Below are positions 7,214 through 14,914 of a stretch of DNA of 34,430 nucleotides, one piece after another. The stretch comes from Campylobacterales bacterium. Lineage in GTDB: Bacteria; Campylobacterota; Campylobacteria; Campylobacterales; Nitratiruptoraceae. Below the pieces are notes generated by a model. That model saw nothing but the letters and a program-made list of their open reading frames with translations. It was not told where the DNA came from and did not search any database. The stretch spans positions 1 to 34,430 of the forward strand of contig JAMONM010000038.1 in assembly GCA_027065825.1 (NCBI GenBank), written 5' to 3'. Within the stretch, counting starts at the first letter, position 1; the number at the start of each line of letters is the position of its first letter. The position numbers and the translations under genes are program-made.

Positions 7214-7630
7214 ATGACCGAGTCTATGGACTATACCGAACTGTTAAAAGAGCACGATCTAAAGGCTACGCCGCAGCGCGTTATTTTTTTGGACGAACTG
7301 CATAAAGCCGGACATTTGAGTATTGAGGAGCTCGAAACAAGAGTAAAGAGGGTAATCCCTACCATTTCTACGGCAACGATATATAAAAATATAAACTCTA
7401 TGGTGGAAAAGGGGCTGCTCAACGAGGTGAAACTGGCCGGAGTAAAAACCAAATACGAGATCAAAAAGAGCAGGCACGGACATCTGTTTTGTGAATCGTG
7501 CAAGGAGATATACGATATCGAAATCGATACCGAGTGTCTGTCGGTGCAACTGGATATAGGTAACGATATACGAGATATAGAGGTCTCCGTAAAAGGAATC
7601 TGCCCCTCTTGCGCGAAAAAGAGCGATTAA
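7214..7630 (+). CDS. Fur-family transcriptional regulator, PerR-like
   Basis: This 138-residue protein has the Fur winged helix ('KATPQRVIFLDEL', 'STATIYKNINSMVEKGL') followed by the dimerisation domain. Two CxxC pairs (C93/C96 and C130/C133) form the structural zinc site. H34, H88, H90 and D101 match positions of the PerR regulatory metal site ('RHGHLFCESC'). PerR proteins use Fe2+ or Mn2+ and sense H2O2 by histidine oxidation. The ATG is preceded by AAGGGGG. It is divergent from the ferritin-like gene and convergent with the ClC gene; the two stop codons overlap in a bidirectional terminator. Choosing PerR over Fur or Zur rests on motif layout and the neighbour, so it is moderately sure. 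Confidence 0.87.
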   Translation: MTESMDYTELLKEHDLKATPQRVIFLDELHKAGHLSIEELETRVKRVIPTISTATIYKNINSMVEKGLLNEVKLAGVKTKYEIKKSRHGHLFCESCKEIYDIEIDTECLSVQLDIGNDIRDIEVSVKGICPSCAKKSD

Positions 7631-7647
7631 TCTTTTATCGCTCTTTT
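7617..7647. terminator. Bidirectional terminator between convergent genes
   Basis: AAAAGAGCGAT and ATCGCTCTTTT form a perfect 11-base inverted repeat around a 9-base loop, with T-runs at the 3' end on both strands. The stops of the PerR-like gene (7628-7630) and the ClC gene (7627-7629) overlap in the loop. Confidence 0.85.
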
Positions 7648-8922
7648 GAATCTGATCTCTATCGATTCGATAATTTCCGGAGCGAAAACAGATTTTTGCG
7701 AAGATATCAGATACGAAATAGTTGAAGTCACGGCGGCGAAATGGGCTACTTCTATTCCGAAAAGCTCCGCGGCGAGAATTGTAGTGGCGATTGGCGAGTT
7801 TGTGGCTCCCGATAGAACCGAAACAAATCCTAACGCAGCGTATAACGCCACGTCCGCCTCAGCCGTTTGAGCAAACAGATTACCGCAGACCGCTCCTATA
7901 AAAAACAGAGGCGTTACGAATCCTCCGCTTCCTCCAAAGCCCAGCGTTATCAAGGTAAATAGGGTCTTTAAAATAGGATCGTACCATTCGAACTCGTTTG
8001 TGATATAAAAGGCGCGATTAATCGTATCAAGACCTAATCCGAGATATTTATCTCCAAATAGATAGGTCAGAGCAATTAACAGGACTCCTCCTATAAAGCC
8101 CTTTAGAACCGGATCGAGTTCATGTTTTGCGAGACGATTGGCTAGATTCATAGCGACTATGACGCCATATGCCGCGGCTCCGAAAAATATTCCGGCGGCG
8201 ACAGCCTTTATCAAATTCAAAATTTCCCAAAAATCCGGAACCAGTGCGACGTAGATAGGATGGTAAATATACTCCACTTTTAAAATATGCATGCTCCAGT
8301 AGGCGACGAAACTGGAAATAAAAGATGGCACCAGTACTCTATATAGAATTTTACCCGAAAAGAGCGCTTCGAGAGCGAAAAAACCGGCCGCTATCGGCGC
8401 TCCGAAAACCACGGCGAATCCCGCGCTTACCCCGCTGATTATTAGAACTATTTTGTGCTGCTCTTTAAGGCGTAGCGCTCTAGCGCCCAGAGCCGAGACA
8501 AAAGCACCTATTTGCGCCGACGGTGCCTCTTTGCCCGCCGATCCTCCAAAAATCAACGTTATCAACGTTGCAACCTGTTTGGAGAAAAAAGCGGCCGTTT
8601 TTGGTCCGTTTTTGTCGAAAATGGCGGATTTGACCACCTCTTCGGTACCGTCTCCTACGGCTTCTTTCCATTTGTAGCCGGTCAGTGCGGCGCTAAGAGC
8701 CAAAGCTAAAGGTAAAAAAATAAAGGAGGGAGCCCCAAAAAGCTTATGTAAATCGAGATAATTTATGGAAAACTCCAAGAAAATAAGAGCACCGCCCACA
8801 GCGAAACCCACGATAGCACCCGTGAGTGCTGCTATTGCGCTCCATTTGACTATATCGAAGGAGGTTCTGTAAAATTTTTTATATCCTCTAACCAATTTTT
8901 GTCTGTTAAAGACTCTATTCAT
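7627..8922 (-). CDS. ClC-family anion channel/transporter, atypical motifs
   Basis: A 431-residue integral membrane protein with about ten hydrophobic helices. The gating-glutamate motif reads 'GGSAGKEAPSAQIGA' (canonical GREGP; the Glu is kept, the following Gly is Ala). The third anion-binding block reads 'GFGGSGGFVTPLFFIGA' (GxFxP). The first block, GSGIP in typical members, is replaced around 'AVGDGTEEVV'. The internal proton glutamate (E203 of CLC-ec1, in 'IEE') appears as Ala in 'ALEALF'. It may therefore conduct rather than exchange, or select another anion; that is inference. It overlaps the exonuclease III stop by 8 bases, so it is the last gene of the operon. Confidence 0.88.
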   Translation of the reverse strand: MNRVFNRQKLVRGYKKFYRTSFDIVKWSAIAALTGAIVGFAVGGALIFLEFSINYLDLHKLFGAPSFIFLPLALALSAALTGYKWKEAVGDGTEEVVKSAIFDKNGPKTAAFFSKQVATLITLIFGGSAGKEAPSAQIGAFVSALGARALRLKEQHKIVLIISGVSAGFAVVFGAPIAAGFFALEALFSGKILYRVLVPSFISSFVAYWSMHILKVEYIYHPIYVALVPDFWEILNLIKAVAAGIFFGAAAYGVIVAMNLANRLAKHELDPVLKGFIGGVLLIALTYLFGDKYLGLGLDTINRAFYITNEFEWYDPILKTLFTLITLGFGGSGGFVTPLFFIGAVCGNLFAQTAEADVALYAALGFVSVLSGATNSPIATTILAAELFGIEVAHFAAVTSTISYLISSQKSVFAPEIIESIEIRFKRAIKD

Positions 8923-9694
8923 CTCTAAAGTGCGCCACTACCGGGGCGTGATCGCTGGGAGTTGGGGATCTTCTTTTTCTGGTCCACAGATCCACATCTA
9001 TATCTTCGCATCGTTCAAAGGCGTTAGGAGAGGTGAGAATATAGTCAATTCTCATACCCTGATTCCTCCAGATGGCTCCGTTTTTATAGTCCCACCATGT
9101 AAATCCCGGTTCGTTAGGTCGGAGCTCTCTGTAAGTATCCACCAAACCGATCGAGACAAAATCCTCAAAAGCCTCCCTCTCCTCATCCATAAATCCTATG
9201 CTTCCCTTTAACAAAACCGGATCCCATACGTCCATATCGTCTCTGGCTACGTTCATGTCGCCGACTACTATCAGTTTTTCTTTTAGAGAGAAGTTTTCGA
9301 CTATATAGCTTTTTAGTTTCGAGAAGAAGCGGAGCTTATATATCAGTTTTTCTCCTTCAAGATCTCCGTGAGGAGCGTATACGTTTATTATACGATAATC
9401 ACCGGCTTTTGCGGCGATAACTCTTTTTTGGTTATCAAAGAGGGAATCGGCGAACCCTTTTTTTATATCGTACAGAGGATATTTTGAGCATATCGCTACG
9501 CCGTTGTACCCTTTTTGTCCGAAAACTGCGCAATCGTATCCTAAACGTTCGAAGCGTTCAAAGGGAAAGTTCTCTTCGGTACATTTTATCTCCTGCAGGG
9601 CCAGCAGGTCTACAGCTCTTTTTTCCTTTAGCCATCTCTCTAACAGATCCATTCTCGCTCTTATCGAGTTTACGTTGAAGGTGGCTATCTCCAT
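8915..9694 (-). CDS. xth: Exodeoxyribonuclease III (AP endonuclease)
   Basis: Endonuclease/exonuclease/phosphatase-fold enzyme of base excision repair that cleaves 5' to abasic sites and removes 3' blocking groups using Mg2+. Catalytic segments: 'ATFNVNSIRAR' at the N-terminus, 'LLALQEIKC' (metal-binding Glu), 'GDMNVARDDMDV' (Asp/Asn pair), 'RIDYILTS' and 'SDHAPVVAHF' (the terminal Asp-His). The length of 259 aa is usual. The ATG has AGGAG 5 bases upstream. It overlaps the ClC gene downstream by 8 bases. A small membrane-protein ORF starting further upstream runs into it in another frame. Confidence 0.95.
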   Translation of the reverse strand: MEIATFNVNSIRARMDLLERWLKEKRAVDLLALQEIKCTEENFPFERFERLGYDCAVFGQKGYNGVAICSKYPLYDIKKGFADSLFDNQKRVIAAKAGDYRIINVYAPHGDLEGEKLIYKLRFFSKLKSYIVENFSLKEKLIVVGDMNVARDDMDVWDPVLLKGSIGFMDEEREAFEDFVSIGLVDTYRELRPNEPGFTWWDYKNGAIWRNQGMRIDYILTSPNAFERCEDIDVDLWTRKRRSPTPSDHAPVVAHFRDE

Positions 9695-9857
9695 AGATCT
9701 CCTTTAACGAGTTCAGTATAGCCGAGTTGATCCCTCTTTTGTCCAGAGTTTCCGAAGGCTTTTTTTTCGGTTTTCTAAACTCCAGGTAAGTTCCTATAAG
9801 CGCAAACAGCACTATAAATATCAGTATCGAGACTCTGGATATTGTATCGGTACTCAA
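9558..9857 (-). CDS. Small single-span membrane ORF overlapping xth
   Basis: The frame opens at TTG 9857, sharing bases with the sixA stop (TTGA), so coupling is possible. The first 60 residues look like a genuine membrane protein: one hydrophobic segment ('ILIFIVLFALIGTYL'), then a basic linker ('FRKPKKKPSE'). The last third (from about residue 55) overlaps xth by 137 bases in another frame and looks like out-of-frame translation of its start. Either the gene truly overlaps, or a frame change near 9700 has removed its normal stop. The family was not recognised; the N-terminal part fills the gap between sixA and xth that otherwise holds no gene. Confidence 0.5.
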   Translation of the reverse strand: MSTDTISRVSILIFIVLFALIGTYLEFRKPKKKPSETLDKRGINSAILNSLKEIYGDSHLQRKLDKSENGSVREMAKGKKSCRPAGPAGDKMYRRELSL

Positions 9858-10330
9858 TCTGCTCTCTCCAGCAAAGAGGGGTATATCAGCGCGCGCAGTT
9901 CAAACAGACCCTCTTCGTATAGCAGTTCCGTTATGGAGGATTTTTTTATTTTAACGTTTAAATACTCGCAACCCAAAAAATAGCCTACGGTCTCCGAAAT
10001 ATCCGGTTCGTGCCCAACCATCGCCAGGGTATTTGCTCCGCTATGCTTTTTTATCACTTTTAAATAGTCGCTTTCGGAGGCTCCCGGATTGAGGAGAGGC
10101 TCTTTTACCAAAGGTGCTTCTTTAAAGAATTCGTTCAATATTTTGGCGGTCTGGTATGCTCTAACAGCCTCCGAAGAGACGATCAGATCGATTTTGAATG
10201 TATCTTTGAGGGCTCCAAATAGTTTTTTTGATCGTTCTATCCCTTTTTGAACCAGAGGTCTTTTCATATCGTTACCGAAAAAGAGCGCTCTGTCCGCCGC
10301 TTTTGCGTGTCTGATCAGCAGTATCCTCAC
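9854..10330 (-). CDS. sixA: SixA-type phosphohistidine phosphatase
   Basis: Histidine phosphatase superfamily, about 158 aa, the short SixA form. The catalytic motif 'LLIRHAKA' lies at the N-terminus, 'SSEAVRAYQTAKIL' supplies the second-site Arg, and 'MVGHEPDIS' the second catalytic His. SixA proteins remove phosphate from phosphohistidine on HPt or phosphotransfer proteins; the target here is unknown. The track start (GTG 10345) adds five residues, but GTG 10330 is preferred. It overlaps the upstream stop (GTGA), has GAGGAG about 6 bases before it, and gives the usual N-terminus 'MRILLIRHAK'. Confidence 0.87.
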   Translation of the reverse strand: MRILLIRHAKAADRALFFGNDMKRPLVQKGIERSKKLFGALKDTFKIDLIVSSEAVRAYQTAKILNEFFKEAPLVKEPLLNPGASESDYLKVIKKHSGANTLAMVGHEPDISETVGYFLGCEYLNVKIKKSSITELLYEEGLFELRALIYPSLLERAD

Positions 10331-11514
10331 TCTCTCTCCTCGCACTCTTTTATTAGTTTATAACCTTTTGCCGCTTTAAGTTTCAAAGGTATTTTGTAGT
10401 ACTGTTCTATCCCCTTTTTGATGATCCAGCCGGCAACTCCTGCGATGTTGAATCCAAAAGGGGTAACTACCAAGGCGTATCTTCCTCCCAGCGCTATCGC
10501 AAGACCCCTCAGCTTTATATCAGCCGCTATCGGCGATTCTTTTTTGATAGCGGCGATAACGTTGCGCGCCGCTATCACTCCGCTTTGTTCCGCGCTTTGG
10601 GCCGTAGGGGGGATCGATTTTCCGTTTTTGTCTTTGAGATCGGCGGCGTCTCCCACGGCGAAAATATTTTCCGTTACTCTAAGATATCGATCCACTTTCA
10701 AAAAACCTTTTTCGCTCTTTTCGAATCTGAGATTCTTAACAAAAACCGACGGCTCTATACCGCCGGCAAATATCGCGAAATCGAACTTTATCTCTCTTTT
10801 GTCGTCCAAAACGGCTACGTTGTCTTTGACCTCTTCGACGCGGCTCTTCACGAGAGTCACCCCCAGGGAGTGGAGCCGGGCTATAACGGTTTCTTGACTC
10901 TTTTTATCCAGACCTTTCAAAATATGGGAGGAGATCAGGGATATTTTTATGTTGCCGCAAGTTAGAGCGTTGTTTTTCGTATATCTGTTGAAATACTCCT
11001 TCATCTCGGCAGCTATCTCAATACCGCTGAGTCCGCCTCCTATTACGGCTATGTTAAAGCTTTTTTCGGCTCTTTGGGGTTCCAGTCTTTCGAAGAGTTC
11101 TGTTTCAAAAAACTGTTTTACCTTCAGAGCCGCTCTGAGGCTTTTTACTCCCAGGGAACGTTCGCCTTTTTCTTCGAAACCTTCCAGAAAACGGGTGACG
11201 CTACCTGTGGCGATAATAAGATAATCGAATGGGTATTCGCCCTTTTCGCATATAAGACGGCCCTCTTCAATCCCTTTTGCGGTATCGGAAACGAATTTAA
11301 ACCCTTTTTCAAAACTGGCTACGAGGGTCGGCAGATAGATTAGAGTGTTTTGAATGGGGATTTTGGAGGCTACCAGATCGTAGCTCTCCGTTTGCAGATA
11401 GTGGTAGGTGTGCTGATCGATTAATACAACCTCCATCTCCTCATCATAGGAGGCCAGCGTCTCCAATGCCTTAATTCCTCCGTAACCGCCGCCCAGTATA
11501 ATAACCTTTTTCAT
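10327..11514 (-). CDS. Type II NADH dehydrogenase-like FAD oxidoreductase
   Basis: Two-dinucleotide-binding flavoprotein (395 aa). The FAD site is 'IILGGGYGGIKALE' at residue 4, the NAD(P)H site is 'AVIGGGLSGIEIAAEM' near 157, and the second FAD contact is 'IFAVGDAAD'. 'PPTAQSAEQSG' matches the quinone-site block 'P.TAQ.A.Q.G' of NDH-2, and a short amphipathic C-terminus could bind the membrane. It would pass electrons from NADH to quinone without pumping protons. Sulfide:quinone reductase is less likely because the redox cysteines of that family are absent. It has its own TATAAT (11570-11565) and AAAGGAG, and heads the sixA-xth-ClC string. Confidence 0.85.
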   Translation of the reverse strand: MKKVIILGGGYGGIKALETLASYDEEMEVVLIDQHTYHYLQTESYDLVASKIPIQNTLIYLPTLVASFEKGFKFVSDTAKGIEEGRLICEKGEYPFDYLIIATGSVTRFLEGFEEKGERSLGVKSLRAALKVKQFFETELFERLEPQRAEKSFNIAVIGGGLSGIEIAAEMKEYFNRYTKNNALTCGNIKISLISSHILKGLDKKSQETVIARLHSLGVTLVKSRVEEVKDNVAVLDDKREIKFDFAIFAGGIEPSVFVKNLRFEKSEKGFLKVDRYLRVTENIFAVGDAADLKDKNGKSIPPTAQSAEQSGVIAARNVIAAIKKESPIAADIKLRGLAIALGGRYALVVTPFGFNIAGVAGWIIKKGIEQYYKIPLKLKAAKGYKLIKECEERE

Positions 11515-11564
11515 AGTGGCTCCTTTCGTAGCCTCCCCCTAAATACAAGCTCTCCCTTTTTCAG

Positions 11565-11570
11565 ATTATA
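11565..11570 (-). promoter_or_regulatory. -10 box for the NADH dehydrogenase-like operon
   Basis: On the - strand, CTATAATCTG gives a consensus TATAAT about 50 bases before the ATG at 11514, in the 76-base gap after queA. A small inverted repeat GAGT-ggt-ACTC lies directly upstream of it. No strong -35 is visible. Confidence 0.5.
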
Positions 11571-11590
11571 GGAGTACCACTCTTAAAACT

Positions 11591-12622
11591 CTATAAGATT
11601 AGCATAGCGTCGCCGTAACTGTAGAAGCGATACCTTCGTCTAACAGCCAGTTCGTAAAGCTCCATCGTCTTTTTTAGGCCTATAAACGAAGCAACCAGCA
11701 TTATCAGAGTCGATTTTGGCAGATGGAAATTTGTCAGTAGATGATTGACTCTAATGGGAGGATTCATAGGGTTTAGAAATAGATCGCACTCTCCCGAGGG
11801 GATTTTTGTTCTGGCGTAATATTCTACGGCTCTGGTAACGGTGGTTCCGACCGCCAATATTTCCCGATCGGAGTCTATCAGTTTTTGTGTTCGTTTTGGT
11901 ATTTCGAAAAACTCCTTGTGCATGGAGTGTCCCTCTATTCTATCGGTTTTGAGGGGCAAAAACGTTCCGGCGCCTACGTGGAGGGTGACGAAGAACGTAT
12001 CAAACCGTTCGGTAATCTCTTTTTTTAACTCCTCGCCGAAATGAAGCGAAGCGGTAGGCGCGGCAACGGCTCCGTATTTTTGGGCGAAAGGGTTTTGGTA
12101 GAGTTTTTCGTCTTTTTTGGAGGCGGAACGTTTTATATAAGGGGGCAAGGGAACGATTCCTCTTTCGTTCATAAACTCTATAAGCGCTTCAAAATCCATA
12201 GGCGAGCCCTTTTGGTAAAAGCTAACCACTCTCATACCGTTTTGCCCCAGCTCTTCCACGATGGCGGTAACCGAGTCCTCGAAAATGAGCCGACTGCCCT
12301 TTTTCACTCTGCCTCTGATAAAGACTTCGTATCTGCCTTTTGAGAGAGGTCTATCCAGCAGGAGCTCGATTTTGCCGCCGCTGCTTTTTTTACCGAATAG
12401 CCTTGCTTTGATAACTTTGGTATCGTTGAACAATATAGCGCACTCTTTACCGATTAGATCTGGCAGGTTTTTTACAAAGGAGTGTTCCGTTTTACCGCTT
12501 TTTCTATCGTAAACTAGCAATCTTGCGTTTTGGGGAGGGTCGGCCGGTTCTGAGGCGATGAGCTCTTTGGGAAGCTCATAATCGTAGCTCTCCACCAGCG
12601 AAGGGTCCAAAGACTCACTCAT
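11591..12622 (-). CDS. queA: S-adenosylmethionine:tRNA ribosyltransferase-isomerase
   Basis: QueA transfers and isomerises the ribosyl group of SAM onto preQ1 in tRNA to give epoxyqueuosine, for anticodons of Asn, Asp, His and Tyr tRNAs. Diagnostic blocks are 'YDYELPKELIASEPADPP', 'FNDTKVIKARLFGKK', 'SLHFGEEL', 'LHVGAGTFLPLKT', 'GTTVTRAVEY' and 'LTNFHLPKSTLIMLV'. The length of 343 aa is usual, with a slightly longer N-terminus. It overlaps tatC by 8 bases, so it is translated from the hemW-tatB-tatC-queA transcript. It sits at the end of that operon, followed by a promoter for the next one. Confidence 0.96.
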   Translation of the reverse strand: MSESLDPSLVESYDYELPKELIASEPADPPQNARLLVYDRKSGKTEHSFVKNLPDLIGKECAILFNDTKVIKARLFGKKSSGGKIELLLDRPLSKGRYEVFIRGRVKKGSRLIFEDSVTAIVEELGQNGMRVVSFYQKGSPMDFEALIEFMNERGIVPLPPYIKRSASKKDEKLYQNPFAQKYGAVAAPTASLHFGEELKKEITERFDTFFVTLHVGAGTFLPLKTDRIEGHSMHKEFFEIPKRTQKLIDSDREILAVGTTVTRAVEYYARTKIPSGECDLFLNPMNPPIRVNHLLTNFHLPKSTLIMLVASFIGLKKTMELYELAVRRRYRFYSYGDAMLIL

Positions 12623-13343
12623 TGGCGTTTTCCGCTTTGTGTGGATTGATTATTTTCGCTATTAAAATCGAGACGCCATAAAGAATGATCAGCGGACCGG
12701 CCATCATTAGCTGCGAGAGGATATCCGGCGGCGTCAATAGAGCCGCTATCGCGAATATGATTACGATCGCGTATTTAAAGAAGCCTTTGAGACTCTCATC
12801 GGTAACCAGCCCCAAGGTAGCCAGGAAAAAGGTTATTACCGGCAGTTCGAAAGATAGTCCGAATCCGAACATCAGCTTGGTGAAAAAGCCTACGTATTCG
12901 CCTATGCTGGGCAAAGCGGTAAAGAGCTGGCTACCGAAATTTATGAGGTAACTAAATCCGTACGGAAAGACAACGTAGTAGGCAAAAAGCGCACCGGCTA
13001 CGAACATTACGGTGGCGGAAATCACAAAGGGCAGAACCATCTTTTTTTCGTGTTCGTACAGACCCGGCGCTATAAAGAGCCACAGTTGCCAAAAGATTAC
13101 CGGAAGCGAGAGTATGATCGAAGCGAAAAAGGAGACTTTTAGCGCCGTAAAGAAGGCTTCGCCCACTTTGGTAAATATTACGTTGCTTCCTGGAGGCAGG
13201 GACTCTTTTAGGGGTATCATCATCCAATCTAGAATATACTCCCAAAAGGTAAAACAGACCACGAACATGACAAAAAGGGTGGCTATGGATATCAGCAATC
13301 TTTTTCTGAGTTCGGCCAGATGGGGTTTTAAATCTTCAAACAT
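12615..13343 (-). CDS. tatC: Sec-independent translocase subunit TatC
   Basis: Core of the twin-arginine translocase, which recognises RR signal peptides and exports folded, often cofactor-bearing proteins across the inner membrane. The 242 residues carry six hydrophobic helices. The N-terminus 'PHLAELRKRLLIS' is the conserved TatC cytoplasmic motif, and 'SFELPVITFFLA' includes the conserved Glu of the third transmembrane region. It overlaps tatB by 8 bases and queA by 8 bases. No tatA is in the window; Campylobacterota usually encode it elsewhere. Confidence 0.96.
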   Translation of the reverse strand: MFEDLKPHLAELRKRLLISIATLFVMFVVCFTFWEYILDWMMIPLKESLPPGSNVIFTKVGEAFFTALKVSFFASIILSLPVIFWQLWLFIAPGLYEHEKKMVLPFVISATVMFVAGALFAYYVVFPYGFSYLINFGSQLFTALPSIGEYVGFFTKLMFGFGLSFELPVITFFLATLGLVTDESLKGFFKYAIVIIFAIAALLTPPDILSQLMMAGPLIILYGVSILIAKIINPHKAENANE

Positions 13344-13716
13344 TTACTTTGTCCTTATCCTCGAAATCCTCTCTTTTTTTGAACTTGACCACCTCTTTTT
13401 TGGCGTTTTCTCTTTTGACTTTGTCTTCGTTCTCCCTTTTTTGTTCCGCAAGATCGCTTATATCCTCTAAATCTTCTATGTGAACCAGTTCCTGGACCTC
13501 TTTGCTTACGGTGTCCATCTTCTTTTTATACTCCATCGCCTCCTCTTTGAGTTCGCTGATTTTAATCTCCTCTTCGAGAGAGACTTTGGCGTCGTTGATC
13601 GCTCTTTTTACGCTTTTTAAAAATTTGGCCGTGTCTATCAGAAATTTCGGAAGCTTTTCCGGACCCAAAAATATGATGGCTACCACGGCTATGACCAGCA
13701 GTTCGGCAAATCCCAT
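13336..13716 (-). CDS. tatB: Sec-independent translocase subunit TatB
   Basis: A single N-terminal transmembrane helix ('MGFAELLVIAVVAIIFLGP'), a hinge and an amphipathic helix ('KLPKFLIDTAKFLKSVKRA') followed by a highly charged, probably coiled tail form the TatA/B architecture. The conserved Glu near residue 5 and the long tail (126 aa) favour TatB over TatA. The track start at 13722 is TTG; the ATG at 13716 is preferred because it yields the standard N-terminus and has AAGGG about 8 bases upstream. It overlaps tatC by 8 bases. Confidence 0.92.
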   Translation of the reverse strand: MGFAELLVIAVVAIIFLGPEKLPKFLIDTAKFLKSVKRAINDAKVSLEEEIKISELKEEAMEYKKKMDTVSKEVQELVHIEDLEDISDLAEQKRENEDKVKRENAKKEVVKFKKREDFEDKDKVNV

Positions 13717-13772
13717 AATCAACCCTTGTAGAGACGCTTTAGGGGAATTTTACATAAAAAGAGATTACAAAA

Positions 13773-14813
13773 CTATAAAGTTTCGCCCAGAATGTAAAGC
13801 GCCAGCTCGTCGGCCAGAAAAAGATTTTTCGCATAGTATCTGCCATTTTTTAGAGTAAGCTTCTCGCCCACCAGGTCGTCGGCCCTCTCTCTCATAGATA
13901 AGGGCAATAACTCGCGTTCGACGCCTACTACGCTTCTTAGACCCAAAAAGAGTTTCTCGATCAGGAGATCGGACCGAGACAGCGTCTCTATCCGGGTTTT
14001 TAGCGGATCTTTTATGTATGCGCGGAGATCTCTTTGCGAATAGAATCGCCTGCTATCGTAAAACCCTACGGCCCCGCAACCTACGCCGATATACGGTTCG
14101 TGCATCCAATAGCCCAGATTGTGCATGCATATTCTGCCGTAGTTTGATACTTCGTACTGGCTGAATTTATCTTGTAGTTTTTCGCCGATCAGCAGATAAA
14201 ATGGCTCTTCGCTGTTTTTGACCTCTTTGCCGTAAAACGCGGTTTGCTCCTCTATCGTTAGCTCGTAGGCGCTGACGTGTTCTATGGGCAAAGAGAGCAG
14301 AATATCCAGATCCTCGTCGATTAGCCGTTTATTGTCGATACTGCACTGATATATAATATCGCAGGAGATCCTTTCAAATCCGGCCTCTTGGGCTCTGTAG
14401 ACAGCTGAAAGGGCCTCTTTTGAGGTGTGGGATCTGCCTAGGAATTTAAGTTTTGCATCGTTAAAACTCTGAACTCCCAGACTGATTCTGTTAACTCCCA
14501 GGCTTCTCATTCCCAAAAGCCACTCCTTGGTGGCGCCGGTAGGATTGGCCTCTGCCGTGATTTCTGCCTCCGGAAGCAGATAAGGTGATATTAGATCGAA
14601 TATCTTTTCGTAATATCCCCATTCGGCGCAAGAGGGGGTCCCTCCTCCAATAAAGACCGTTTTGAGGCTTTCAGCTCTTTGTAGTTCATGTTCGAGTTGA
14701 AGCGTCAAGGCTTCGAAATAGGCTCGTTTTAAATCGTGGTTTTTCGTATAGGATACGAAAGAGCAGTAGTGACATTTGCTGTCGCAAAAAGGTATGTGGA
14801 TATATAGCAGCAT
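13773..14813 (-). CDS. hemW: HemW-type radical SAM protein (HemN-like)
   Basis: The radical SAM cluster motif is 'CDSKCHYCSF', i.e. CxxxCxxC followed by Ser-Phe. True HemN oxidases have a fourth Cys two residues on, so this fits HemW, a heme-binding chaperone. Further blocks are 'VFIGGGTPS', 'EANPTGATKEWL', 'RISLGVQSF', 'LGRSHTS' and 'GVGCGAVGF'. At 346 aa it has the HemW length. It heads the tatB-tatC-queA string with a 56-base gap before the tatB ATG. It is divergent from rppH across a 101-base AT-rich gap. Older annotations of such proteins as coproporphyrinogen III oxidase are probably wrong for this form. Confidence 0.9.
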   Translation of the reverse strand: MLLYIHIPFCDSKCHYCSFVSYTKNHDLKRAYFEALTLQLEHELQRAESLKTVFIGGGTPSCAEWGYYEKIFDLISPYLLPEAEITAEANPTGATKEWLLGMRSLGVNRISLGVQSFNDAKLKFLGRSHTSKEALSAVYRAQEAGFERISCDIIYQCSIDNKRLIDEDLDILLSLPIEHVSAYELTIEEQTAFYGKEVKNSEEPFYLLIGEKLQDKFSQYEVSNYGRICMHNLGYWMHEPYIGVGCGAVGFYDSRRFYSQRDLRAYIKDPLKTRIETLSRSDLLIEKLFLGLRSVVGVERELLPLSMRERADDLVGEKLTLKNGRYYAKNLFLADELALYILGETL

Positions 14814-14914
14814 CTCTTCACCTTGCGCCTTCGAGCGGCTTTATCAGAGTTTAATTCGATGTTGGTTAATATATCACAACTTTAATTTGAATATGAAAAG
14901 GTCGGATTCCGATA

